NCBI GenBank assembly: GCA_018139225.1
Contig: JAGSNX010000002.1
Coordinates: 682,001-746,000, forward strand
Direction of reading: 5' to 3'
DNA: 64,000 nucleotides
DNA from: Microvirga sp. SRT01
GTDB lineage: Bacteria; Pseudomonadota; Alphaproteobacteria; Sphingomonadales; Sphingomonadaceae
Numbering within the stretch: the first letter of the stretch is position 1; each line of letters starts with the position of its first letter. Made by a program: the position numbers and the translations under genes. The notes beneath the pieces are model-generated. The model ran no database searches. It was not told the DNA's origin and saw only the letters and a program-made list of their open reading frames with translations. Positions 1 to 8,784 of this stretch are shown piece by piece.

Positions 1-323
1 GCGGCATCGGCGAAATCCAGATAGTCGACGCGCGCGGCGATGCAGGCGGCGATCACGTGATAGCGATCGGCTCCGTAATCCTGGAACGGACCGGAGGCAT
101 CGACGACGAGATCGGGCCGATGGGCGGCAAGACCCGCGACGATGTCGGCGCGGTCGACCACGACCGGGCGGACGCGTGCAGGGCCGGCATAGCGCGTACA
201 GAACGCGTCCGCCCGACCGAGGTCGCGACCGGCGATGAGGAGTTCGACCTCGGTCAAATCGGACAGGAGGTGGGCCAGCCGACCTCCGAATACGCCATAG
301 CCGCCGAGAATCAGGACCCGCAT
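1..323 (-). CDS. Saccharopine dehydrogenase-like NAD(P)-binding protein (partial)
   Basis: This is the N-terminal part of a leftward gene that continues past the left edge of the window. The protein opens with MRVLILGGYGVFGGRLA, a classic Rossmann beta strand and glycine-rich loop, followed by an acidic/basic strand end (LLIAGRD). It later reads VVDASGPFQDYG, the second nucleotide-loop region typical of saccharopine-dehydrogenase-like reductases. The substrate cannot be told from this part. The ATG at 321-323 lies 20 bp after the stop of the DCC protein gene, so the two are probably co-transcribed. Confidence 0.75.
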   Translation of the reverse strand, partial: MRVLILGGYGVFGGRLAHLLSDLTEVELLIAGRDLGRADAFCTRYAGPARVRPVVVDRADIVAGLAAHRPDLVVDASGPFQDYGADRYHVIAACIAARVDYLDFADA

Positions 324-343
324 CGGCGCCGTCGCTTCATCAC

Positions 344-769
344 TCACATCAATCGGTCCCTGTACTCGGGTGGCGCGACCCAGCAGGTCGCCCGCTTGCC
401 GAACAGGCGATAGCGGTTGCGTGCGACCCAAAGGTAAACGGGATCGCGGATGATCGCGGGTACGATGCGAAACAGCCCCAGCAATCGCCAAGGCAACCCA
501 AGCCCCTCGTAGATGCTCAGGACCGCATCGCTGTCCCGGCGGACGCGATCACCCTCGACGACGAGGATGCTGCTCGGGTCGAGCGGGTCCATGCCATGCT
601 GGCGGTAGAGTGCCGCGCCGACACCACCCTGCATGGAGGCGAGACGGAAGCGGGCGGCCTTGTCGTGCTTGAGGATGAACTGTGCGTTGGCGGAGCAGAG
701 GACGCATTCGGCATCGAACAGGATGATCGGGCCCCCGACATCGGATGCTGGCCCCTCATGCGGGTGCAT
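344..769 (-). CDS. DCC (DUF393) thiol-disulfide oxidoreductase family protein
   Basis: A 141-residue protein with the signature of the DCC family: ILFDAECVLCS, where Asp19, Cys22 and Cys25 form the D-x-x-C-x-x-C motif that names the family. The family is predicted to have a thioredoxin-like fold and thiol-redox activity, but substrates are mostly unknown. The length is normal for the family. The ATG at 767-769 is preceded on the minus strand by GGAGGAG about 8 nt away, a strong ribosome binding site. It is followed at 20 bp by the oxidoreductase gene at the window edge, so these probably form a two-gene unit. Confidence 0.85.
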   Translation of the reverse strand: MHPHEGPASDVGGPIILFDAECVLCSANAQFILKHDKAARFRLASMQGGVGAALYRQHGMDPLDPSSILVVEGDRVRRDSDAVLSIYEGLGLPWRLLGLFRIVPAIIRDPVYLWVARNRYRLFGKRATCWVAPPEYRDRLM

Positions 770-878
770 GTCGTCATCTCCTCCGGAGGATCGTGCGGTG
801 AAAGACGCCGCCGTAACGGAGCGGACTGCCGGTGCGGTTAACAGGCATCGATTGCCCGTCGTTCACCGTTCGGGCGTT

Positions 879-1733
879 TCAGGGCCGGTTTTGCTGCCGC
901 TTGGCCATGAAGGCGAGCCGTTCGAACAGCATCACGTCCTGCTCGTTCTTGAGGAGCGCGCCGTGCAGGGGCGGGATGGCCTTGGTCGGGTCGCGGTTCT
1001 GGAGGATGTCGAGCGGCATATCCTCGTGCAGCAGCAGCTTGAGCCAGTCGAGCAGTTCGCTGGTCGACGGCTTCTTCTTCAGGCCGGGCACGTCGCGGAC
1101 GTCGTAGAAGATGTCCATCGCCTTCGACACCAGCATCCGCTGGATGCCGGGGAAGTGGACGTCGACGATCGCCTGCATCGTCCCGCGGTCGGGAAACTTG
1201 ATGTAGTGGAAGAAGCAGCGGCGCAGAAAGGCGTCGGGCAGCTCCTTTTCGTTGTTGCTGGTGATGACGACGATGGGGCGTTCGACCGCGCGAATCGTTT
1301 CCTTCGTCTCGTAGACGTGGAACTCCATGCGATCGAGTTCCTGGAGCAGGTCGTTCGGGAATTCGATATCGGCCTTGTCGATCTCGTCGATCAGCAGGAT
1401 GGGCGGGGAGGGGCGGGTGAACGCCTCCCACAACTTGCCCTTGCGAATGTAGTTCTTGATGTCGTGGACGCGTTCGTCGCCGAGCTGGCCGTCGCGCAGG
1501 CGGGCGACGGCGTCGTATTCGTACAGGCCCTGCTGCGCCTTCGTGGTGGATTTGACGTTCCACTCGATCAGCTCGGCGTTGGCGGCTTTGGCGATTTCGT
1601 ACGCGAGGACGGTCTTGCCGGTGCCGGGTTCTCCCTTGACGAGCAGCGGGCGGCGCAGCCGGACGGCGGCATTGACCGCGACCTTCAGGTCGTCGGTGGC
1701 GACATAGGCGGCGGTGCCTTCGAAACGGTCCAT
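879..1733 (-). CDS. MoxR-family AAA+ ATPase
   Basis: This 284-residue protein is an AAA+ ATPase of the MoxR group, which acts as a chaperone-like machine, usually with a von Willebrand A-domain partner. The Walker A motif GEPGTGKT is at residues 34-41 and Walker B ILLIDEID at 112-119. A sensor-type TSNNEKELPDAFLRRC segment follows. I chose ATG 1733, where the conserved MDRFEGTAAYV begins; a TTG 36 nt upstream is possible but unsupported. No VWA-domain gene lies next to it in this window, which is unusual. The gene upstream on the same strand is the unknown protein at 1798-2451. Confidence 0.9.
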   Translation of the reverse strand: MDRFEGTAAYVATDDLKVAVNAAVRLRRPLLVKGEPGTGKTVLAYEIAKAANAELIEWNVKSTTKAQQGLYEYDAVARLRDGQLGDERVHDIKNYIRKGKLWEAFTRPSPPILLIDEIDKADIEFPNDLLQELDRMEFHVYETKETIRAVERPIVVITSNNEKELPDAFLRRCFFHYIKFPDRGTMQAIVDVHFPGIQRMLVSKAMDIFYDVRDVPGLKKKPSTSELLDWLKLLLHEDMPLDILQNRDPTKAIPPLHGALLKNEQDVMLFERLAFMAKRQQNRP

Positions 1734-1797
1734 GCGCGAGGGAGTGGCGGATCGGGCTCCGTCGCGCAAGGTCGGGGGTGCGGCCCCTTAGCCCCGT

Positions 1798-2451
1798 TTA
1801 GCCCCGTGCGCTGGAGCGGGCCTCCAGCAGGTCCCACAGGCCGCGATGCTGGGCGAGCAACTGGCGCCCGCCGAAGTTCATCGCCCGCTCGATCGCGGCG
1901 GAGGCGCCGAGATCGACGATCGCGGTCGCTGTCTCCGCCTGCGACGGCAGCGCCGTGACCGGCAGCGCCACGCCGAAGCGGTCGGCGGCGCGCGCCAGCA
2001 CGCTGCGGATCGTCAGCCAGTCGATCGCGAGCATCGCGGCGGCCCCCGTCGCGCAGCCGGTGCGGTCGGACCCGGCGAGCATCTCGATCGCGTGACGAAC
2101 GCCGACCAGCGCAGCCTCGGTTTCGGCCTGACCGGGCGTGGAGGGCAGCGGACCGGCGGCGGCGGCGATCTGCGCGAGCAACGCGCGTTCCTCCGCGAAG
2201 CCGGCGGCGACGCCGTCGAGCCACGCATAGGCGTCCGGCTGTGCCCCGTGGAACAGCGCTGCATCGATCAGGCCGGGGTGGCGACCGTGAACCGCGCACA
2301 AGGCGTGGACCGCATCGGCGAGATCGCGGTGCGACGATCGCGGATCGGCGAGGCGCAGGACGTGCGGGTGGGTGGCGCTGCCATCGGCGTCGCTCAGGCG
2401 GACGAGCATCTCCCAGGCGCTGCCGTGCCAGCCGTGCGAGGCGATATTCAA
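1798..2451 (-). CDS. Hypothetical protein, Ala-rich, soluble
   Basis: A 217-residue open frame, rich in Ala and Leu, with no signal peptide or membrane segment visible. It begins MNIASHGWHGSAWEMLVRL and contains several helical-looking stretches with His and Trp (HALCAVHGRHPGLIDAALFH). I do not recognise the family. It is probably a real gene: it fills the space ahead of the MoxR gene on the same strand, and its amino-acid pattern is not that of a shadow frame. It could share a transcript with the MoxR gene, which starts 65 bp downstream. Confidence 0.6.
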   Translation of the reverse strand: MNIASHGWHGSAWEMLVRLSDADGSATHPHVLRLADPRSSHRDLADAVHALCAVHGRHPGLIDAALFHGAQPDAYAWLDGVAAGFAEERALLAQIAAAAGPLPSTPGQAETEAALVGVRHAIEMLAGSDRTGCATGAAAMLAIDWLTIRSVLARAADRFGVALPVTALPSQAETATAIVDLGASAAIERAMNFGGRQLLAQHRGLWDLLEARSSARG

Positions 2452-2689
2452 GAGCGCGTCCTTTCATCGATGGCGAGGGAGAGCGGCGGGTAACACCGCT
2501 GTCCGTCATCGGTGATGTGATGCCCCGGACTATACCGAATGACGTAAAGATGAGGTGTACGAGGCGTTTACCCAATCGGATCAGCGCAAAGGCCGCCATC
2601 GGGCAGCCCTTTACGCCGGTGCCGTGCGCCGCGATAACGCGCTTCGTGCCGGCCGTGCCGGGCGATCATCGATTTTGGAGCGGGACAGG

Positions 2690-5050
2690 ATGCGCGCATG
2701 GCTGCTGGGTATGATGCTGGCTTCGGCGGGAAGTTCGGCGATGGCTGCTGAACAGGTGCAAACCGGCGCGCCGACGCCGGCGCTGACGACCGATGCCACC
2801 GCGCAGGCCGCGACGCCGCCGGTCGAGGCCGCCGGTACGCTGACGCTGGCGAAGGTGTTCGGCAGTCCCGATCTGTCGGGGACCCAGCCGCGCGCGCTGA
2901 AGCTATCGCCCGACGGGACGTTGCTGACGTACCTGCGCAACCGGGCGGACGAAAAGGAACGGTTCGACCTGTGGGCGACCGATACGCGGACGGGTGCGGA
3001 GCGGATGCTGGTCGACAGCAAGGCGGTCGGCAGCGGCGCGGAACTGTCCGAGGCGGAGAAGATGCAGCGCGAGCGGACGCGCATCGGCGGATCGAAGGGC
3101 ATCGTCGCCTATGACTGGGCACCCGACGGCAAGGCGATCCTCGTGCCGCTGGACGGCGACCTGTATCTGGCCGGGCTGGACGGCAATGTCCGGCGGCTGA
3201 CGAACACGCCCGGCGGGCAGTTGAACCCGGTGGTGAGCCCCGCGGGCGGCTATGTCAGCTTCGTGCGCGACCAGAATTTGTGGGCACAGCCGCTGAACGG
3301 CGGGGAGGCGAAGGCGCTGACGACAGGGGGCGGCGGCACCGTCCACTGGGGCGAGGCGGAGTTCGTCGCGCAGGAGGAAATGGACCGGCGGACCGGCTAT
3401 TGGTGGTCGCCGAACGACAGGCTGGTCGCGGTCGAGAAGTTCGACGAGGAACCGGTCCACGTCGCGACGCGCGCGGCGATCGGTGCGACCGGCACGCGCG
3501 TCTACGAGCAGCGCTATCCGGCGGCGGGGACGCCGAACGTGCTGGTCGAACTGTACATCATGAAGCCGGACGGGACGGGCCAGGTGAAGGTGAACCTGGG
3601 CGCGGAGCCCGACATCTATCTGGCGCGGGTCGACTGGATGCCCGACGGATCGGGCCTGCTGGTGCAGCGCCAGACGCGCGATCAGAAGCGGATCGACATC
3701 TTGCGCGTCGATCCGGCGACGGGGCGTTCGACGATCCTGTTCTCCGAGAAGTCGGGCGTGAAAAGCTGGACGAACCTGACCGACGCGTATCGCGTGATGA
3801 AGGACGGCAGCCTGATCTGGCGGTCGGAGCGGAGCGGGTATGGGCACCTGTATCGCTTCGCGGCGGGCAAGTGGACGCCGCTGACGAAGGGGGAATGGGT
3901 CGTTACCGATCTAATCGGGGTGGACGAGACGAAGGGGCGCGTCTTCTTCGCGGGCACGAAGGACGACGTACTGGAGCAGCAGCTGTATGCGGTCGACATC
4001 GCCAAGCCGAACCAGATCACGCGCCTGACGGAGCGGGGCTTCACCAACTCCGGCTCGATGGACGGGACGGCGAGCCGGCTGATCGTGCAGCGGTCGAGCC
4101 CGACGCAGCCGCCGCAGGTGTATCTGGCCGATGCCGCCGGACAGCGCGTATCGTGGATCGCGGAGAATGCGGTCAACGAGGCCCATCCCTGGTTCCCCTA
4201 TGCCGCGGGCCAAGCCGCGACGACGTTCGGGACGATCGAGGCGGCGGACGGCACCGACCTGCACTGGACGATGGTCGCGCCGAAGATGGAGCCGGGCAAG
4301 CGCTATCCGGTGTTCTTCCAGCATTATGGCGGCCCCGGGAGCCAGACGGTGACGCGCGGGTGGAAGGGGCCGCTGCCGCAGTATCTGGCGCAGCAGGGCT
4401 GGATCTTCTTCATGCTCGACAATCGCGGCTCGCCCAATCGCGGCAAGGCGTTCGAGGATCATCTCTATCATGCGATGGGCAGCGTGGAGGTCGCGGACCA
4501 GTTGAAGGGCGCGGAGTATCTGAAGACGCTGCCGTTCGTGGAGCCGACCAAGATCGCCACCTACGGTTGGTCGTACGGGGGCTATATGTCGCTGAAGATG
4601 CTGGAGAAGACGCCGGGCGTCTATGCCGCGGCAGTGGCGGGTGCGCCGGTGACGAACTGGGAGCTGTACGACAGCCACTACACCGAGCGGTATATGGGCG
4701 ATCCGCGCATCGACGGCGCAGCCTATGCGGCGTCGGCGGCGATCGCGGACGCATCGAAGATCCGCGACCCCTTGCTGTTGATCCACGGGATGGCGGACGA
4801 CAACGTCTTCCTCGACAACTCCACGGCGTTCGCGGCCGAGATGCAGCGGACGGCGACCCCGTTCGAGATGATGTTCTATCCCGGCAACACGCACCGCGTC
4901 GGCGGGCCGGGCGTGTCGCAGCATCTGTGGGGCACGATCATGGCGTTCCTGAACCGCACCGTGCGCGACCGGCCGGAGGCGCTGCCCGTGCCGGCGGTGT
5001 CGTCGATGCCGACGCCCGCGCCAACGGCGGCCGATAGCGAGGGCAAGTAA
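2690..5050 (+). CDS. DPP-IV-like serine peptidase (family S9), exported
   Basis: A 786-residue peptidase expected to cleave dipeptides, usually Xaa-Pro, from peptide N-termini. A signal peptide (MRAWLLGMMLASAGSSAMAA) targets it to the periplasm. Residues of about 60-520 look like the beta-propeller domain, including a glutamate-containing AEFVAQEEMDRRTGYWW segment like the substrate N-terminus-binding motif of DPP-IV. The C-terminal alpha/beta hydrolase domain carries the triad Ser628 (GWSYGGY), Asp703 (MADDNVF) and His735 (GNTHRV). The ATG at 2690 is preceded by GGAG about 9 nt upstream and starts exactly at the signal peptide, so the longer open frame from 2555 is rejected. It stands alone, and likely supplies amino acids from peptides. 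Confidence 0.93.
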   Translation: MRAWLLGMMLASAGSSAMAAEQVQTGAPTPALTTDATAQAATPPVEAAGTLTLAKVFGSPDLSGTQPRALKLSPDGTLLTYLRNRADEKERFDLWATDTRTGAERMLVDSKAVGSGAELSEAEKMQRERTRIGGSKGIVAYDWAPDGKAILVPLDGDLYLAGLDGNVRRLTNTPGGQLNPVVSPAGGYVSFVRDQNLWAQPLNGGEAKALTTGGGGTVHWGEAEFVAQEEMDRRTGYWWSPNDRLVAVEKFDEEPVHVATRAAIGATGTRVYEQRYPAAGTPNVLVELYIMKPDGTGQVKVNLGAEPDIYLARVDWMPDGSGLLVQRQTRDQKRIDILRVDPATGRSTILFSEKSGVKSWTNLTDAYRVMKDGSLIWRSERSGYGHLYRFAAGKWTPLTKGEWVVTDLIGVDETKGRVFFAGTKDDVLEQQLYAVDIAKPNQITRLTERGFTNSGSMDGTASRLIVQRSSPTQPPQVYLADAAGQRVSWIAENAVNEAHPWFPYAAGQAATTFGTIEAADGTDLHWTMVAPKMEPGKRYPVFFQHYGGPGSQTVTRGWKGPLPQYLAQQGWIFFMLDNRGSPNRGKAFEDHLYHAMGSVEVADQLKGAEYLKTLPFVEPTKIATYGWSYGGYMSLKMLEKTPGVYAAAVAGAPVTNWELYDSHYTERYMGDPRIDGAAYAASAAIADASKIRDPLLLIHGMADDNVFLDNSTAFAAEMQRTATPFEMMFYPGNTHRVGGPGVSQHLWGTIMAFLNRTVRDRPEALPVPAVSSMPTPAPTAADSEGK

Positions 5051-5104
5051 AGCTTGGCTGGCGTGCTGCGTCGCCGCGGACTAGGGCGGCGCGACGTCCG
5101 CTCC

Positions 5105-5224
5105 TCCGTTCGTTTCGAGCAGGGATCGAGCATGTCGAGAGCCCGTGTCGAGACCAGCCGCCGCCGGGTTGCTCTCTCGATATGCCGTCTCGACTTCGCT
5201 CGACGGCTACTCGAGACGAACGGA
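5105..5224. repeat. Two-arm inverted repeat upstream of asd
   Basis: Arms at about 5105-5122 and 5207-5224 are near-perfect reverse complements (TCCGTTCGTTTCGAGCAG against CTACTCGAGACGAACGGA). A smaller hairpin, GCCGTC...GACGGC, sits inside at about 5184-5207. This fills most of the gap before asd. It has the same general layout as other intergenic elements in this window. Confidence 0.7.
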
Positions 5225-5270
5225 TGAGCGTGAGCGGTCCGCGAGCGGCGCGGCGTATCTGGAGGGCATA

Positions 5271-6299
5271 ATGGGTTATCGGGTGGTGGTCGCGGGCGCG
5301 TCGGGCAATGTCGGGCGCGAGATGGTCAACATCCTCGCCGAGCGGGAATTTCCGCTCGACGAGATTGCGGTGCTGGCGTCGTCGCGCAGCCAGGGCGACC
5401 AGATCGAGTATGGCGACACCGGCAAGATGCTCAAGATCCAGAACATCGAGCATTTCGATCCCGAGGGCTGGGACATCGCGCTGTTCGCGATCGGCAGCGA
5501 GGCGACGGCGATCTATGCGCCAAAGTTCGCCGCCGCAGGCTGCACGGTGATCGACAATTCGTCGCTGTACCGGATGGACCCGGATGTGCCGCTGATCGTA
5601 CCGGAGGTGAACCCGGACGCGATCGACGGGTACCGGGCGAAGAACATCATCGCCAACCCCAATTGCTCGACCGCGCAGATGGTCGTCGCGCTGAAGCCGC
5701 TGCACGATGCCGCGACGATCAAGCGCGTCGTCGTCGCGACGTACCAGTCGGTGTCCGGCGCGGGGAAGATCGGCATGGACGAGCTGTTCGAGCAGAGCCG
5801 CAACATCTTCGTCGGCGACCCGGCAGAGGCAAAGAAGTTCACCAAGCAGATCGCGTTCAACGTGATCCCCCACATCGACAGCTTTCTGGACGACGGTTCG
5901 ACCAAGGAAGAGTGGAAGATGGTGGTCGAGACGAAGAAGATCATGGGTGCGAAGATCAAGGTCGTCGCGACCTGCGTCCGCGTGCCGGTGTTCGTCGGCC
6001 ATTCCGAGGCGCTGAACGTCGAGTTCGAGAACGAGATCTCCGCCGAGGAAGCGCAGACGATCCTGCGCGAGGCGCCGGGCATCATGCTGATCGATAAGCG
6101 CGAGGATGGCGGCTACATCACCCCGGTCGAGGCGGCGGGCGACGATGCGACCTATGTCAGCCGCGTGCGCGAGGACCCGACGGTGGAGAACGGGCTTTCG
6201 CTGTGGTGCGTGTCCGACAATTTGCGCAAGGGCGCGGCGCTGAACGCTGTGCAGATCGCGGAACTGCTCGGGCGGCGGCATCTCCAGAAGGGTGCCTAG
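5271..6299 (+). CDS. asd: Aspartate-semialdehyde dehydrogenase
   Basis: This 342-residue enzyme reduces aspartyl-4-phosphate to aspartate semialdehyde with NADPH, the branch point to lysine, diaminopimelate, threonine and methionine. The NADP loop GASGNVGREM is at the N terminus and the catalytic cysteine is in NPNCSTAQMV. A conserved active-site histidine region follows. The ATG at 5271 is preceded by GGAGGG at 5261-5266. The open frame extends upstream to 5145, but that part is repeat DNA and does not resemble the family. It appears to be monocistronic or followed closely by the GFA-fold gene. Confidence 0.95.
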   Translation: MGYRVVVAGASGNVGREMVNILAEREFPLDEIAVLASSRSQGDQIEYGDTGKMLKIQNIEHFDPEGWDIALFAIGSEATAIYAPKFAAAGCTVIDNSSLYRMDPDVPLIVPEVNPDAIDGYRAKNIIANPNCSTAQMVVALKPLHDAATIKRVVVATYQSVSGAGKIGMDELFEQSRNIFVGDPAEAKKFTKQIAFNVIPHIDSFLDDGSTKEEWKMVVETKKIMGAKIKVVATCVRVPVFVGHSEALNVEFENEISAEEAQTILREAPGIMLIDKREDGGYITPVEAAGDDATYVSRVREDPTVENGLSLWCVSDNLRKGAALNAVQIAELLGRRHLQKGA

Positions 6300-6319
6300 G
6301 CGGCAGAAGGGTGCTTGAG

Positions 6320-6763
6320 GTGATTGCGGGCGGCTGTCGCTGCGGCGCGGTGCGCTACACCGTCGACCGCGCCACGCTGCCCGCCGCCTATGCCTGTCAC
6401 TGTACCGATTGCCAGACATGGTCGGGCAGCTCGTTCACCACGCAGTTCTTCATGCCGGCCGATGCGCTCCACGTGACCGGCGCGGCGACGGACTATGCGT
6501 TCGTAAATCCGACGGGGCGCGTGTCGACGCAGCGGTTCTGCCCGACCTGTCATACGCGGCTCTACAACAGCAATGCAGCGCGACCGCATCTGGTGAATAT
6601 TCGTGCCGGCACGCTGGACGACAGTGCGCGCATCCGCGTCCCGCTGCACATCTGGGTACGGAGCAAGCAACCTTGGGTGATCCTGCCGGACGATGCGGAG
6701 CTTTGGCAGGAAGCGGCCTCCGTCGAGGCGCTGGAGCGATTGTCCGGAATGGACTCCGTCTAG
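6320..6763 (+). CDS. GFA-fold (CENP-V/GFA domain) zinc protein
   Basis: A 147-residue protein of the GFA family (glutathione-dependent formaldehyde-activating enzyme fold). The zinc-binding set of seven cysteines is present: Cys6 and Cys8 (GGCRCG), Cys26, Cys28 and Cys31 (CHCTDC), and Cys74 and Cys77 (FCPTCH). Most family members have no proven formaldehyde chemistry, so the substrate is open. I chose the GTG at 6320, which has AGAAGG 9 nt upstream. A GTG at 6311 is also in frame. It begins 20 bp after asd on the same strand, so the two may be co-transcribed. A second GFA-fold gene lies at 7551. Confidence 0.85.
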   Translation: MIAGGCRCGAVRYTVDRATLPAAYACHCTDCQTWSGSSFTTQFFMPADALHVTGAATDYAFVNPTGRVSTQRFCPTCHTRLYNSNAARPHLVNIRAGTLDDSARIRVPLHIWVRSKQPWVILPDDAELWQEAASVEALERLSGMDSV

Positions 6764-6766
6764 GGG

Positions 6767-7438
6767 TTAGTGCCCGATGTACCGCCCGGGCCGGTGCCAC
6801 GCGAACAGGATCAGGCTGATCGCGACGGTGCTGAGGGCGGACCATGCGAGGGCAGGGCCGCTGATTACCAGCGCGGCGACGGCGAGGACCAGCACATCGA
6901 GCGCGACCTGCGTCACGCCGGCGTTCCAGCCGCGCGTGCGGTAGAGCCACAGGACGATCACGCCGGTGCCGCCGACGCCCGCCTGATGGCGCGCCAGACA
7001 GAGCACGCCCATGCCGATGACCGTGCCGCCGACCAGCGCCGCGAACGCCGGATGCACGTCGGCGATGTGAACCGACAGCCGCGCCCAGCCGGAAAAGGCG
7101 GCGATGCCGACATTCACGAGCACGGTCTTCAGCGCGAACTTCGATCCCATCGTCCGGTGCGCGACGACGAAGAAGGGCAGGTTCACGGTCGTGAACAGCA
7201 CGCCGGCGGGTAGCGGTACGACATACGACAGCAGTAGCGCGATCCCTGCGATACCGCCGGTGACGAGCCCCGCGGATTTCAGGAACATCAGGCCGACGAC
7301 CAGCAGCACGCACCCGATCGCGAGCGCATAGCCGTCCTCCGCCACACTGTGAGGGCGGCCGAGCGGCAGGCTGTCGTCGTAGGTCAATCCCGGTGTCCCG
7401 TCGCAGGTGAACCAGGCATCCTCTCCCGCCGCTTCCAT
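6767..7438 (-). CDS. YitT-family membrane protein
   Basis: A 223-residue integral membrane protein with about five hydrophobic segments, for example YALAIGCVLLVVGLMFL and a second near VLFTTVNLPFFVVA. The glycine-rich SAGLVTGGIAGIALLLSY segment is typical of the YitT/DUF161 group. Function is unknown in the family; a transport role is often assumed. The ATG at 7436-7438 has no clear Shine-Dalgarno on the minus strand, so the true start could be an internal codon. It converges with the GFA gene at 6320-6763, only 3 bp apart, and is divergent from the second GFA gene. Confidence 0.85.
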   Translation of the reverse strand: MEAAGEDAWFTCDGTPGLTYDDSLPLGRPHSVAEDGYALAIGCVLLVVGLMFLKSAGLVTGGIAGIALLLSYVVPLPAGVLFTTVNLPFFVVAHRTMGSKFALKTVLVNVGIAAFSGWARLSVHIADVHPAFAALVGGTVIGMGVLCLARHQAGVGGTGVIVLWLYRTRGWNAGVTQVALDVLVLAVAALVISGPALAWSALSTVAISLILFAWHRPGRYIGH

Positions 7439-7550
7439 GATGGCGGGAAGGAGGTGGCGTCAACCACCGTGTGGATCGCTCCCGACGAACGCGGGGGTCG
7501 GGCGATACACTGAATCGCCGCGCCATGCGTTGGGCCGCGAGGAGGTGGGT

Positions 7551-7997
7551 ATGGCGAAGGAGATGACCGGGGGGTGCCAGTGCGGGCGTATCCGCTATGT
7601 CGTGACGATCCACGACGACGACGCCTATCTGTGTCACTGCCGGATGTGCCAGCGGGCCACCGGCGGGGTTTCGATCGCGTTCAAGGGTGTGACGCGCGGC
7701 GACCTGCGATGGAGCCCGTACGAGCCGGAGCGGTACCGGTCGTCGCCGATCGCGCAGCGGGGTTTCTGCCGGGAGTGCGGGACGCCGCTGACCTATGAGG
7801 GAGACGGTGCGGATCATCTGGACCTGACGGTCGGCAGCTTCGACGATCCGTCCGCGTTTCGGCCGCTCGAGCATTCGGGTGCCGAAAGCTGGCATCCGGA
7901 GTGGCTGGACACGCGCGGGTTGCCGGCGAGCCGGACAGAGGACAATGAGCGGATCGCGACAATGTGGAGGACGGCGGTTGGCAAGCTCCCCGACTGA
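7551..7997 (+). CDS. GFA-fold zinc protein, second copy
   Basis: This 148-residue protein is another GFA-fold member. Its zinc ligands are Cys9 and Cys11, Cys28, Cys30 and Cys33, and Cys73 and Cys76 (GFCRECG). It is only distantly similar to the copy at 6320. The ATG at 7551 follows GAGGAGG at a spacing of about 5 nt, a strong site, so the longer open frame from 7407 is rejected. The downstream hydrolase gene starts 20 nt inside its 3' end, indicating coupled translation. Confidence 0.87.
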   Translation: MAKEMTGGCQCGRIRYVVTIHDDDAYLCHCRMCQRATGGVSIAFKGVTRGDLRWSPYEPERYRSSPIAQRGFCRECGTPLTYEGDGADHLDLTVGSFDDPSAFRPLEHSGAESWHPEWLDTRGLPASRTEDNERIATMWRTAVGKLPD

Positions 7998-8733
7998 ATA
8001 TTTCGAGAGTTTCGACGGCGTGCGGATCGCCTGGCGCGAGATGGGCGAGGGACGGCCGGTGGTGCTGATCCACGGCTATTTCTCCGACGCGGCGACCAAT
8101 TGGATCCGCTATGGGCACGCGGCGAAGATCGCCGCGAACGGGTTCCGGGTCATCATGCCGGACCTGCGCGCGCACGGCGAAAGCGACCGACCGCACGATC
8201 CGGCGGCCTATGCTCCCGATACGCTGACCCGCGACGGCCATGCGCTGATCGCGCATCTGCGGCTGACGGATTACGATCTGGGCGGATACTCGCTGGGCGC
8301 GCGGACGACGTCGCGGATGCTGGCGACGGGCGCGACGCCCGGCCGGATCGTGTTCGCGGGCATGGGTCTGGAGGGGCTGCTGCATACCCACCGGCGTGTC
8401 GATCACTTCCGGAACATCCTGACCCGGCTCGGCGAGCATGAGCGGGGATCGCCGGAGTGGCTGGCGGAGGCGTTCCTCAAGACGACGAAGGGTGATCCGG
8501 TCGCGCTGCTCGGCATCCTGAACACGTTCGTCGACACGGGGGCGGAGGACGTTGCGGGCTTCGTCCAGCCGGCGTTGGTGGTGGCGGGCGAGGAGGATCA
8601 GGACAATGGCTCCGCGCCCGACCTCGCCGCCGCGTTGCCGAACGGGCGCTATGCCGAGGTGCCGGGCGGGCATATGAGCTCGGTGGTGAAGCCCGAACTG
8701 GGGCAGGCGATGGCGGACTTTCTGGCCGCTTGA
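7978..8733 (+). CDS. Alpha/beta hydrolase
   Basis: A 251-residue alpha/beta hydrolase-fold enzyme without signal peptide. It has the oxyanion-loop motif HGYFSD, the nucleophile elbow GGYSLGAR with Ser105, and a C-terminal His region in PGGHMSSV. The acid residue is likely in the AGEEDQDN segment. The substrate is not predictable. I chose the TTG at 7978 because GGAGG at 7966-7970 sits 7 nt upstream and the conserved fold begins directly after it. This start overlaps the GFA gene by 20 nt. Confidence 0.83.
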   Translation: MASSPTEYFESFDGVRIAWREMGEGRPVVLIHGYFSDAATNWIRYGHAAKIAANGFRVIMPDLRAHGESDRPHDPAAYAPDTLTRDGHALIAHLRLTDYDLGGYSLGARTTSRMLATGATPGRIVFAGMGLEGLLHTHRRVDHFRNILTRLGEHERGSPEWLAEAFLKTTKGDPVALLGILNTFVDTGAEDVAGFVQPALVVAGEEDQDNGSAPDLAAALPNGRYAEVPGGHMSSVVKPELGQAMADFLAA

Positions 8734-8784
8734 CGGCTGACGGGGCGGCGGCGCATTTCACGGGGATAGAAGAGGAATCCCCGA

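Noticed and set aside
3280..5037. Second plus-strand open frame within the DPP-IV-like gene
   Set aside because: It is the +1 shadow of a gene with an intact catalytic triad. Its Gly/Arg/Asp-rich composition has no family features.
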